Assembly: GCA_964582415.1 (NCBI GenBank)
Contig: CAZOSF010000038.1
Location: 1-24,319, forward strand
Origin: CAZOSF01 sp964582415
GTDB taxonomy: Bacteria > Bacteroidota > Bacteroidia > Flavobacteriales > Flavobacteriaceae
DNA length: 24,319 nt
Direction: 5' to 3'
The translations under genes and the position numbers were made by a program. Below, piece after piece: positions 1 to 6,870 of this stretch (position 1 is its first letter; each line of letters begins with the position of its first letter). The notes below the pieces were generated by a model. It searched no databases, was not told the origin of the DNA, and saw nothing but the letters and a program-made list of their open reading frames with translations.

Positions 1-176
1 TGATGTATGGGCATTTCCACGCATAGGGTACGCAAACCGGTTAGGGCGCACAGAGTGGAGGTAACTGCCGAATCGATGCCACCGCTAACTCCCACCACAA
101 ATCCATCCATGCTGGCACTTGTGGCATAGGTTTTTAACCATTCTACAATATGATTGCTAACTTTTTCTGCATTCAT
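1..176 (-). CDS. nadE: NAD+ synthetase, N-terminal part (runs off the window)
   Basis: Only the first 58 codons are present; the gene continues to the left of the window. The minus-strand reading starts at the ATG at 176-174 with MNAEKVSNHIVEWLKTYA and reaches the PP-loop GVSGGIDSA at about residues 29-37. That loop is the ATP-pyrophosphatase signature of NAD+ synthetase, which amidates nicotinic acid adenine dinucleotide to NAD+ in the cytoplasm. The short lead-in before the PP-loop fits the NadE form without an N-terminal glutaminase domain, so ammonia would be the expected nitrogen donor (inference from the family). It is divergent from gldB, a neighbourhood I recall from other Flavobacteriaceae. 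Other PP-loop enzymes are possible but fit this N-terminus less well. Confidence 0.85.
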   Translation of the reverse strand, partial: MNAEKVSNHIVEWLKTYATSASMDGFVVGVSGGIDSAVTSTLCALTGLRTLCVEMPIH

Positions 177-204
177 CCCAACTGGATTTAATTAAGATTA
201 ATAA

Positions 205-212
205 TACCTTTG
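205..212 (+). promoter_or_regulatory. Predicted gldB promoter, -7 box TACCTTTG
   Basis: TACCTTTG at 205-212 matches the Bacteroidota -7 consensus TAnnTTTG exactly and is followed by GC, a common continuation in Flavobacteriia. Transcription would start near 216, giving a leader of about 50 bases to the preferred gldB start at 268. A -33 element is not clear; TGG near 183 is the closest candidate. Confidence 0.5.
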
Positions 213-217
213 CAGCA

Positions 218-225
218 CAAAAATA
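218..225 (-). promoter_or_regulatory. Predicted nadE promoter, -7 box TATTTTTG
   Basis: Read on the minus strand, 225-218 is TATTTTTG, an exact match to the Bacteroidota -7 element TAnnTTTG. It lies about 42 bases upstream of the nadE ATG. No convincing -33 TTG is seen at the usual 17-23 base spacing. The box faces the gldB -7 box only 5 bases away. Confidence 0.45.
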
Positions 226-267
226 GCTAAAGAAAAATTTAATCTGAAAATGTACGTTGTAGGCAGT

Positions 268-1236
268 ATGGGAAACTATTTGAAATTTATTGTCTTGGCC
301 CTATTTCCAGTGTTGTTTTTTGCATGTGACTCCAGTGTAAATAAGGAAAAAGAAATCGAAGGAATTCCGGTCGATTTTGAGCTGGTTCGTTTCGACAAGA
401 TTTTTTCTGAGGCCCAACCGGATGATTTGCCGGAGTTGAAAAAAACCTATCCACAATTTTTTCCTGAACAGTTTCCTGATAGTATTTGGTTGAACATGCT
501 ACAAGATACGTTGCAATTTCAGATCAATGAGGAGGTGTTGAAGGTATTTCCCGAAACCACTGCGTTAGAGGATGAGTTAACCGCGCTCTTTCAGCATATA
601 AAATATTATATTCCCGAATTCAAGATTCCAAAGGTATATACTGTGACTTCCGATGTAGACTATCGGACGAAAGTGGTTGCGAATGATAGCCTTCTTGTTC
701 TGGAATTAGACACGTACCTCGGGAAAGACCACCTTTTTTATGAGGGTCTTCCAAAATACATCTCCCAAAATTTAAGTCCTTCCCAGATAGTGCCCGATGT
801 AGCTTTAATGTATGGAAGATCATTCGTTGCACCACCCCACGACCGAACACTGGTTGCGCAAATGATTTATTATGGCAAACTCCTTTATTTAAGCGACCTT
901 TGGATTCCAAATATCCCAGACTATCAAAAGATAGGGTACACGGAAGATGACCTCAATTGGGCCGTAGCCAATGAAGAGGAAATTTGGAAGTATTTTATCG
1001 AAAAGGAATATCTCTACGATACCAATACAAAACTGCAGCAACGTTTCATCGATCCTGCCCCCTTTTCAAAATTCAATTTGGAAATAGACAATGAATCACC
1101 AGGGATGATTGGACGCTGGGTGGGCTGGCAAATCGTTCGTTCTTACATGGAAAATAATGATACCTCCCTTTTTCAATTGATGGTAATGCCCGCAGAGACG
1201 ATTTTTAAAAATTCAAAATATAAACCCAGAAAGTAA
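268..1236 (+). CDS. gldB: Gliding motility lipoprotein GldB
   Basis: GldB is a lipoprotein needed for gliding on surfaces in Flavobacterium johnsoniae and conserved in the phylum. The preferred start at 268 gives 322 residues and an N-terminus MGNYLKFIVLALFPVLFFAC: a hydrophobic signal segment ending in a lipobox-like FFAC, with the lipidated Cys at residue 20. An in-frame ATG at 250 would add six residues before the signal peptide and looks less natural. The mature part is rich in aromatic and acidic residues, with the family-like phrases DLWIPNIPDYQKIGYT and PGMIGRWVGWQIVRSYM. The stop TAA shares its last base with the gldC ATG (TAATG), indicating translational coupling. The gldC neighbour makes the identification firm; the biochemical role of GldB is not known. 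Confidence 0.9.
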   Translation: MGNYLKFIVLALFPVLFFACDSSVNKEKEIEGIPVDFELVRFDKIFSEAQPDDLPELKKTYPQFFPEQFPDSIWLNMLQDTLQFQINEEVLKVFPETTALEDELTALFQHIKYYIPEFKIPKVYTVTSDVDYRTKVVANDSLLVLELDTYLGKDHLFYEGLPKYISQNLSPSQIVPDVALMYGRSFVAPPHDRTLVAQMIYYGKLLYLSDLWIPNIPDYQKIGYTEDDLNWAVANEEEIWKYFIEKEYLYDTNTKLQQRFIDPAPFSKFNLEIDNESPGMIGRWVGWQIVRSYMENNDTSLFQLMVMPAETIFKNSKYKPRK

Positions 1237-1574
1237 TGGCAAAGCATATTTCAGAAATTTCCATAAAAGTAGCACTGGATGAAAACCGTATTCCCGAAGC
1301 ACTGCAGTGGTCGGCTCCAGATGGGGGTATAGAAAACGAATCCTCCAAAGCCGTTTTGCTATCGGTATGGGATCATAAAGCACAGGAAGCCTTGCGAATT
1401 GATTTATGGACCAAAGACATGCCCCTAGATGAAATGAAGCTCTTTTTCCATCAAACGTTAAGTGCAATGGCAGATACCTTCGAGAGGGCTACGAGTGATG
1501 CGAAAATGAGTGCTACGATGAGGGACTTTTGCGATTATTTCGCTGAAAAATTAGAATTGGGCAAATCCAATTAA
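1236..1574 (+). CDS. gldC: Gliding motility protein GldC
   Basis: This is a 112-residue soluble protein with no signal peptide or membrane segment, matching the usual GldC length of about 110. It begins MAKHISEISIKVALDENRIPE and contains ENRIPEALQWSAPDGG and IDLWTKDMPLDEMKLFFHQT, the layout I recall for GldC. In F. johnsoniae, GldC is not essential for motility but improves it and is thought to act with GldB. The start overlaps the gldB stop by one base, so the two form one operon. Its stop (1572-1574) overlaps the stop of the convergent engB gene, and no hairpin separates them. Confidence 0.9.
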   Translation: MAKHISEISIKVALDENRIPEALQWSAPDGGIENESSKAVLLSVWDHKAQEALRIDLWTKDMPLDEMKLFFHQTLSAMADTFERATSDAKMSATMRDFCDYFAEKLELGKSN

Positions 1575-2182
1575 ATAGGGCTTTGCTGTATGCTCTGATT
1601 CAGATTGTCGATATAGTCGAGAACCTCATCGCGTCCTGTTCCATTGCTGGAAGATGTCACAAAATAAGGAGGTATTTCTTCCCAAAATTCCTGCATTACT
1701 TCTTTATACGTTTCAATATTCCGTTCTAAAGCCCCTGGTTTCAATTTATCGGCTTTGGTAAAAATAATATGGAAGGGAATCTGATTTTCCCCCAACCATT
1801 GCATGAATTCCAAATCGATGGGTTGGGGTTCGTGGCGGCAATCTACAAGTACAAAACCCAAAACCAATTGTTGGCGTTTATCAAAGTAGTCGGTAATGAA
1901 TTTCTGAAAGGTCTTTTTGTCTTTTTTGGAAACCCTAGCATAGCCGTAACCTGGTAAATCTACCAAATACCAATTTTTATTGATCAAAAAGTGATTGATG
2001 AGCTGCGTTTTTCCAGGCCTTCCGCTGGTCTTCGCGAGGCTCTTTCGTTGCATCAGCATATTGATAAGGGACGATTTCCCTACGTTCGAGCGTCCTATAA
2101 ATGCATACTCAGGAAGCTTGTTGTTAGGGCATTTCGAGACGTCGCTATTGCTCATAACGAATTCTGCTGACGTGATTTTCAT
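1571..2182 (-). CDS. engB: Ribosome biogenesis GTPase EngB (YihA/YsxC)
   Basis: A 203-residue TRAFAC-class GTPase of the EngB/YihA/YsxC family, which assists assembly of the large ribosomal subunit and is essential in many bacteria. The G1 P-loop GRSNVGKSS is at residues 30-38, a switch-I Thr in KTSGRPGKTQLINHF follows, G3 is DLPGYGYA, G4 is TKADK and G5 is SSSNGTG. Length and the N-terminal phrase KITSAEFVMSNSD are typical of the family. It lies 10 bases downstream of the alpha/beta hydrolase gene on the same strand and is probably co-transcribed with it. The 3' end overlaps that of gldC by 4 bases. Confidence 0.96.
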   Translation of the reverse strand: MKITSAEFVMSNSDVSKCPNNKLPEYAFIGRSNVGKSSLINMLMQRKSLAKTSGRPGKTQLINHFLINKNWYLVDLPGYGYARVSKKDKKTFQKFITDYFDKRQQLVLGFVLVDCRHEPQPIDLEFMQWLGENQIPFHIIFTKADKLKPGALERNIETYKEVMQEFWEEIPPYFVTSSSNGTGRDEVLDYIDNLNQSIQQSPI

Positions 2183-2192
2183 GATTGGTGTT

Positions 2193-2957
2193 TTAGAATC
2201 CTCGTTTTTCTAACCAGGAATACAATATCTCGTTAAAAGTGTCGGGATGTTCCATCATGGCAGCATGCCCACACTTGTCGATCCAATACAAATCAGAATC
2301 GGGTAAAAGACTGTGGAATTCCTCTGCTACCTCAGGAGGTGTTACATTGTCGTTTTTCCCCCAAATAATACATGTTGGATTCGTCATATGGGGTAGGTCT
2401 TTCGCCATATTATGTCGAATGGCACTTTTCGCTATGGATAGGGTTCGAATCAATTTGTTTCGATCATTCACACTGGCGTATACCTCATCCACGATTTCCT
2501 TCGTGGCCACAGCGGGATCGTAAAAAACATTCTCCGCTTTTTCCTTTATGTAATCGTAATCACCTCTCTTGGGATATGTTTCCCCCATGGCACTTTCATA
2601 GAGACCAGAACTTCCTGTAATAACAAGGGCTTTTACTTTTTCAGGAAACAGTTTGGTAACCATCAAACCGATATGACCTCCCAGTGAATTTCCCAATAAA
2701 ATGACATTATCGTATCCTTTATGGTCGATAAATTTTGAAACAAAAACCGCGATGTTTTTCACGTTTGTTTTCAGAATGGGCATAGAATAAATGGGCAATT
2801 CCGGGATCACTACTTTATATCCCTTTTTAGGGAAAAAGTCGACAACCCCATCAAAATTACTCAATCCTCCCATCAGGCCATGCATGATGATGATTGGGGT
2901 TCCTTCACCTATTTCTAGGTACGAATATTTGCCTTCTTTGGTTAGTGGGTACGCCAT
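2193..2957 (-). CDS. Alpha/beta hydrolase fold protein
   Basis: With the start at 2957 this is a 254-residue soluble alpha/beta hydrolase. The oxyanion region is HGLMGG at 26-31, the nucleophile elbow GNSLGG places Ser91, the acid is probably Asp203 in WGKNDNVTPP, and the base is His231 in CGHAAMMEHP. The order and spacing fit a catalytic triad; the substrate cannot be told from sequence. An in-frame ATG at 3035 would add 26 residues resembling a short hydrophobic leader. I prefer 2957 because MAYPLTKEGKYSYLEIGEG is the natural fold start and because a TAnnTTTG promoter box (2979-2986) lies inside the extension. It precedes engB by 10 bases, and the pair probably forms an operon divergent from mraZ. 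Confidence 0.88.
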   Translation of the reverse strand: MAYPLTKEGKYSYLEIGEGTPIIIMHGLMGGLSNFDGVVDFFPKKGYKVVIPELPIYSMPILKTNVKNIAVFVSKFIDHKGYDNVILLGNSLGGHIGLMVTKLFPEKVKALVITGSSGLYESAMGETYPKRGDYDYIKEKAENVFYDPAVATKEIVDEVYASVNDRNKLIRTLSIAKSAIRHNMAKDLPHMTNPTCIIWGKNDNVTPPEVAEEFHSLLPDSDLYWIDKCGHAAMMEHPDTFNEILYSWLEKRGF

Positions 2958-2978
2958 AGAGTTCAAAAAAGCTAATGA

Positions 2979-2986
2979 CAAAAGTA
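2979..2986 (-). promoter_or_regulatory. Predicted hydrolase-engB promoter, -7 box TACTTTTG
   Basis: On the minus strand, 2986-2979 reads TACTTTTG, an exact match to TAnnTTTG. It would start transcription near 2975, about 18 bases ahead of the preferred ATG at 2957. The -33 part is not recognisable. Its position argues against the longer translation start at 3035. Confidence 0.4.
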
Positions 2987-3098
2987 AGCAAATTTTGGTG
3001 AAAGAACGCCCCTCTGTTTTCTGTTGAAAACTCAAGGTCTTGAAAGGGATCTAAGTTATTGACAATCAGAATAGGTAGACGCTCATCATTCTATTAAG

Positions 3099-3158
3099 GG
3101 GGTAAAGGTGGTAAAACTTATCAACAATGTGGTAAAAAGTGGTAAAAAGTGGTAAAAT
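3099..3158 (+). promoter_or_regulatory. MraZ operator: phased GTGGTAAAA box array
   Basis: Three contiguous 10-bp repeats, GTGGTAAAAA (3129-3138), GTGGTAAAAA (3139-3148) and GTGGTAAAAT (3149-3158), lie directly upstream of the mraZ -7 box. A fourth copy, GTGGTAAAAC (3108-3117), lies 21 bp (two helical turns) upstream of the first. A degenerate fifth, GGGGTAAAGG, begins at 3099. MraZ proteins are known to bind direct repeats with a GTG/TGGG-like core at 10-bp period in the mraZ promoter of E. coli and Mycoplasma and to regulate their own operon. The array sits where the -33 element should be, so MraZ binding would be expected to block polymerase (inference). Confidence 0.8.
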
Positions 3159-3163
3159 TCGTT

Positions 3164-3171
3164 TATATTTG
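3164..3171 (+). promoter_or_regulatory. Predicted dcw operon promoter, -7 box TATATTTG
   Basis: TATATTTG at 3164-3171 is an exact match to TAnnTTTG, 27 bases upstream of the mraZ TTG start and five bases after the last GTGGTAAAA box. No TTG lies at the usual -33 distance, where the MraZ boxes are instead. It is the only strong promoter candidate seen before the thirteen-gene operon. Confidence 0.6.
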
Positions 3172-3198
3172 GTCGAACAACCAACTCGATAATTCGAA

Positions 3199-3672
3199 TT
3201 GCTAAATCTCATTGGAACATATAATTGCAAGGCAGACACCAAGGGTCGGGTGATGATTCCTTCTGATTTAAAGAGGCAGTTGGCGCCGGTGGCTCCTTCT
3301 GGTTTTGTGATCAAAAGGGCCGTTTTTCAGCCGTGTTTGGAGCTATATCCAATGGAAGAGTGGCAAAAATTGATGGAAAAAGTGGGTCGTTTGAATCGTT
3401 TCAACCGTAAAAACAACGATTTCATTCGACGATTTACAGCCGGAGTTCGCACTGTGGAAATGGATGCCACGGGCCGATTGAACATTCCGAGGGACCTAAT
3501 GGTCTTCGCGGGGATTCAGAAGGATATTGTACTCTCTTCGGCCGTCAATATTGTTGAAGTTTGGGATTCAGAAAAATATGAAAGGGCCATCGATGATGCT
3601 TCCAGCGACTTTGCGGATTTAGCGGAAGAGGTCATGGGAGGGGCCAACGACATGGATGATGGAGTATCATAA
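3199..3672 (+). CDS. mraZ: Transcriptional regulator MraZ
   Basis: A 157-residue protein of two tandem SpoVT/AbrB-like domains. The repeated signatures are DTKGRVMIP (about residues 13-21) and DATGRLNIP (about 90-98), the MraZ DxxxR hallmark. MraZ forms ring oligomers and binds direct repeats in its own promoter to control the dcw operon. The start is TTG: an in-frame stop at 3190-3192 leaves no upstream ATG, and the next ATG (residue 19) would delete the first DxxxR strand. The TTG start gives LNLIGTYNCKADTKGR, aligning with the family's usual N-terminus. Its 3' end overlaps rsmH by 17 bases. The phased boxes and promoter just upstream fit autoregulation. Confidence 0.95.
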   Translation: MLNLIGTYNCKADTKGRVMIPSDLKRQLAPVAPSGFVIKRAVFQPCLELYPMEEWQKLMEKVGRLNRFNRKNNDFIRRFTAGVRTVEMDATGRLNIPRDLMVFAGIQKDIVLSSAVNIVEVWDSEKYERAIDDASSDFADLAEEVMGGANDMDDGVS

Positions 3673-4555
3673 TCCCGTATTGCTGAAGGAGTCCGTAGAG
3701 GGTCTCAACATCCAGCCCGAAGGGGTTTATGTGGATGTCACTTTCGGCGGCGGCGGTCACTCCAGGGAAATCCTAAAGCATTTAAATGAAAAAGGAAGGT
3801 TGCTTGCCTTCGATCAAGATAAAGACGCTCTTAAAAATGCTATCGATGATCCACGCTTCATGCTGATCAATGAAAATTTCAGGTATATGAAACGATACCT
3901 GCGCTTTCATGGATTCACCCAAGTGGATGGGATTTTGGGGGACTTTGGAGTTTCCTCCCATCAGTTTGATGCGGCCGAGCGTGGATTTTCTACTCGCTTC
4001 GAAGGGAGGTTGGACATGCGCATGAATCAGGATCAGCCACTTTCAGCCTATGAGGTGGTCAATACCTATGACGAAGTTGATTTGCGAAAGCTTTTTTCGG
4101 TCTATGGGGAACTCCGTACGGCGGCAGGTATGGCAAGACTCATTGTAGAGTCCAGACGACAAAAGCCTATCGAGACCAGTGAAGAATTGAAAAAGGTGCT
4201 CGCTAAATTCTTGCCGCGCCATAGGGAAAATAAAATCCTTGCCCAGGTCTTTCAAGCCATTCGAATTGAAGTGAATCAAGAATTGCAGGTACTGCAGGAA
4301 TTTTTGCAACAGGCTTCAGAGGTGCTAAAGAAAGGGGGGCGGCTTAGCTTGATTTCATATCACTCTTTGGAAGATCGATTGGTAAAGCGATTTATGAGAA
4401 ATGGTCTTTTTGAAGGAGAGCCTGAAAAAGATGTTTTCGGAAGGGTGGTGGTCCCTTTCAAACCACTCGGGAAGTTTATAGTTCCCAGTTCAGAGGAAAT
4501 AGAATTGAATAACCGTGCACGTAGTGCCAAACTGAGGATTGCGGAGAAACTGTAA
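3656..4555 (+). CDS. rsmH: 16S rRNA (cytosine(1402)-N4)-methyltransferase RsmH
   Basis: RsmH (MraW) methylates N4 of C1402 in the ribosomal P site of 16S rRNA using S-adenosylmethionine. The protein is 299 residues, typical for the family. It opens YHNPVLLKESVEGL and carries the SAM-binding loop DVTFGGGGHS at 27-36, then GDFGVSSHQFD and FSTRFEGRLDMRMN, and near the C-terminus SYHSLEDRLVKRFM and NNRARSAKLR, all family landmarks. Two tandem ATGs (3656 and 3659) make the exact start uncertain by one codon. It overlaps the end of mraZ, and its TAA stop shares a base with the ftsL-like ATG. Confidence 0.97.
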   Translation: MMEYHNPVLLKESVEGLNIQPEGVYVDVTFGGGGHSREILKHLNEKGRLLAFDQDKDALKNAIDDPRFMLINENFRYMKRYLRFHGFTQVDGILGDFGVSSHQFDAAERGFSTRFEGRLDMRMNQDQPLSAYEVVNTYDEVDLRKLFSVYGELRTAAGMARLIVESRRQKPIETSEELKKVLAKFLPRHRENKILAQVFQAIRIEVNQELQVLQEFLQQASEVLKKGGRLSLISYHSLEDRLVKRFMRNGLFEGEPEKDVFGRVVVPFKPLGKFIVPSSEEIELNNRARSAKLRIAEKL

Positions 4556-4872
4556 TGAAGAAGAATTTTTATAATCTCATTAAAGGAACTTTTTTGGTAA
4601 GCGATGATGCTCTAAAGAACTGGCGCTTCATCATTTTTCTCTCCCTGCTCGCCCTCGTAATGATTGCGAGCTCCCACCAGGCCGATAAAAAAGTACATCA
4701 AATCGCCCGACTCAGTAATGAGGTAAAAGAGTTGAAGAGCGAGTATGTGGATGTTCGCATGCAGTTGATGCAGGCCAAAATGGAAAGCCGAATCATTCGC
4801 GCTATGGCACAACGAGGATTGTACCCCTCCGAAACACCGCCTCAAAAAATAATCATTCAAAAAGGAGAATAA
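4555..4872 (+). CDS. ftsL: FtsL-like cell division protein
   Basis: A 105-residue bitopic protein: cytoplasmic N-terminus, one transmembrane helix at about 23-40 (WRFIIFLSLLALVMIASS), then a charged heptad-like segment at about 44-85 expected to form a coiled coil. Size, topology and its place between rsmH and ftsI identify it as the Bacteroidota FtsL-like protein. Sequence similarity to proteobacterial FtsL is low, so position is the main evidence. In other bacteria FtsL pairs with FtsB and FtsQ and activates FtsW-FtsI at the septum. It starts in a TAATG overlap with rsmH. Confidence 0.85.
   Translation: MKKNFYNLIKGTFLVSDDALKNWRFIIFLSLLALVMIASSHQADKKVHQIARLSNEVKELKSEYVDVRMQLMQAKMESRIIRAMAQRGLYPSETPPQKIIIQKGE
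4863..4867 (+). promoter_or_regulatory. Shine-Dalgarno site AGGAG deciding the ftsI GTG start
   Basis: AGGAG lies 8 bases ahead of the GTG at 4876, within the last codons of the ftsL-like gene. Clear Shine-Dalgarno sites are rare in this phylum and rare in this window. Here the site supports the GTG, which gives MAVEEKNILNRFYF as the N-terminus. Confidence 0.55.
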
Positions 4873-4875
4873 AAC

Positions 4876-6870
4876 GTGGCAGTAGAAGAAAAGAACATAT
4901 TGAACCGATTCTACTTCATCGCCGGCGGTATGTTCCTCTTCGCCGGTCTCATCATTTTCAAATTGGTGGATATCCAGTTTGTGCATGGGGAGCACTACCG
5001 CGATTTGGCACATCAGAACACTACGAAAAACTTTACAATTCCAGCCAATCGCGGAAATATTTATTCCGACGATGGTAGCCTTTTGGCTACGTCGGTACCT
5101 AAATACGACATCCGATTTGATGCCGTGACTGTTTCTCCTGAAAATTTTAATGAACACTTGGTGCCTCTTTCAAAGGCACTGTCAAATTTGTTGGGTCGTC
5201 CAGCTTCTTACTATCAGAACAGCTTGCGAAAAGCCCGTGCTGATAAAAACCGTTATCTGTTAATCGCTCGTGGTTTAGGGTATTCGGATTATATCAAGGT
5301 AAAGAATATGCCCCTCTTCAATTTGGGTCCCTACAAAGGCGGTATCATCGTGGAACAAAATACGGTTAGGGAACATCCTTTAGGGAAGATTGCGGAACGC
5401 TTGGTGGGGGATGCTCGCTTCGATGATCCAGATAAATACGATGTGGGTTTTGAGGGGGCTTTCGATGAGTATCTGAGAGGAAAGAATGGTCAGCGGCTAA
5501 AGCAAAAGATTGCCAAAGGTCAGTGGAAACCTGTTTCCGATGAAAATGAAGTGGAACCTGAAGACGGGTATGATATCATCACCACCATTGATGTGAACAT
5601 TCAAGATATTGCTCATCATGCCTTGCTGAAACAGTTGGAAGATTATGAAGCGGATCATGGATGTGTGATCGTGATGGAGGTAGCCACTGGGGAAATCAAG
5701 GCAATTGCCAATTTGGCGCGAACCAAGGCAGGAACCTATTACGAGAAATACAATTATGCTGTTTGGGAGAGCCATGAGCCCGGTTCCACTTTCAAGACTA
5801 TGGCGATGATGGCAGCCTTGGAAGATAAGGTGATAGATACGGCAACCGTCATTGATACCAAAATGGGTAGTAAGCCCTTTTATGGGCGCACCATAACAGA
5901 TACCAAAGGTCATGGTAAAATTTCAGCGGCCAAGGCCTTAGAGGTCTCCTCCAATATTGGGCTGGCAACTATTGCTGATGATTACTACAAAGAGCAACCA
6001 CAAAAATTCATAGACCATTTCAAGGAATGGCATTTGACAAAACCCATTGGCATCCCCATAGCGGGGGAGGGGGTGCCTGAAATACCAGAACCTGGCCATG
6101 AGAAATGGAGCCGTAATGCGCTCCCTTCCATTGCCTATGGTTATAATCTAAGGATGACTGCCCTTCAAACCTTGATGTTTTACAACGCCATTGCCAATGA
6201 CGGTAAAATGGTGAAGCCAAGATTTATTCGGGAAATTCGAAAAATGAATCAATTAGTGGAATCCTTCGATACCGAAGTGATCAACGAACAGATTTGTTCC
6301 AAGGAAACCTTGAGTAAGATTCAAGCAATCTTAAAAAACATTGTAAAACGTGGTACTGGTAAAAAGTTGTATTCCGAACACTTTTCAATAGCCGGAAAAA
6401 CAGGGACGGCTCGTACCGAATATTGGATGTCTGATTGGGCTTCCAGTCGCCGATACATCTCCTCTTTCTCCGGATACTTTCCTGCGGAAAACCCAAAGTA
6501 TTCCTGTATTGTAGTAATCCATAAACCCAGTACCAAAAAAGGATATTACGGTGCCGATGTAACAGGGCCTGTTTTCAAACGCATCGCCCAAAAAATCTAT
6601 ACCGATTCCCCATTGATAGATGCAGTGGAAGAAATTGAGGTGCCACTGCCAGAGATTACTTCCGACTTTCAAAGCTATCACGATCAGTTGCATCAAGAGC
6701 GAACTTCCATTCCAAATGTTATTGGAATGGATGGCATGGATGCTGTTTCCTTATTGGAAAACTTGGGGGTAAAAGTGATTACCAAGGGGCAGGGTGAGGT
6801 AAAGGAGCAATCTGTGCCTTCAGGGGAAAGAATTGTTAAAGGGCAGAAAATTGTATTAAGCTTATCATGA
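4876..6870 (+). CDS. ftsI: Septal transpeptidase FtsI (class B penicillin-binding protein) with PASTA domain
   Basis: A 664-residue class B penicillin-binding protein that crosslinks septal peptidoglycan in the periplasm, working with FtsW. One N-terminal membrane anchor lies at about 12-34 (YFIAGGMFLFAGLIIFKLV), followed by the PBP dimerisation region with the NRGNIYSDDGSLLATS phrase. The transpeptidase motifs are S304-T-F-K307 (active-site Ser304), S358-S-N360 and K508-T-G510. The last 55 or so residues, beginning IPNVIGMDGMDAVSLLENLG, form one PASTA-like domain, usual for Bacteroidota FtsI. The GTG start is backed by AGGAG 8 bases upstream. The stop overlaps the murE start (ATGA). Confidence 0.95.
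   Translation: MAVEEKNILNRFYFIAGGMFLFAGLIIFKLVDIQFVHGEHYRDLAHQNTTKNFTIPANRGNIYSDDGSLLATSVPKYDIRFDAVTVSPENFNEHLVPLSKALSNLLGRPASYYQNSLRKARADKNRYLLIARGLGYSDYIKVKNMPLFNLGPYKGGIIVEQNTVREHPLGKIAERLVGDARFDDPDKYDVGFEGAFDEYLRGKNGQRLKQKIAKGQWKPVSDENEVEPEDGYDIITTIDVNIQDIAHHALLKQLEDYEADHGCVIVMEVATGEIKAIANLARTKAGTYYEKYNYAVWESHEPGSTFKTMAMMAALEDKVIDTATVIDTKMGSKPFYGRTITDTKGHGKISAAKALEVSSNIGLATIADDYYKEQPQKFIDHFKEWHLTKPIGIPIAGEGVPEIPEPGHEKWSRNALPSIAYGYNLRMTALQTLMFYNAIANDGKMVKPRFIREIRKMNQLVESFDTEVINEQICSKETLSKIQAILKNIVKRGTGKKLYSEHFSIAGKTGTARTEYWMSDWASSRRYISSFSGYFPAENPKYSCIVVIHKPSTKKGYYGADVTGPVFKRIAQKIYTDSPLIDAVEEIEVPLPEITSDFQSYHDQLHQERTSIPNVIGMDGMDAVSLLENLGVKVITKGQGEVKEQSVPSGERIVKGQKIVLSLS

Noticed and set aside
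2958..3035. N-terminal extension of the alpha/beta hydrolase that reads like a signal peptide
   Set aside because: A perfect TAnnTTTG box sits inside it and the internal ATG starts the natural fold, so the extension is probably untranslated.
3099..3158. CRISPR-like or iteron-type origin repeat
   Set aside because: The units are 10 bp without spacers and lie at the mraZ promoter, which the known MraZ operator explains.
3066..3314. Minus-strand frame across the mraZ control region
   Set aside because: It runs through the MraZ boxes and antisense to the mraZ N-terminus; composition reflects those sequences.
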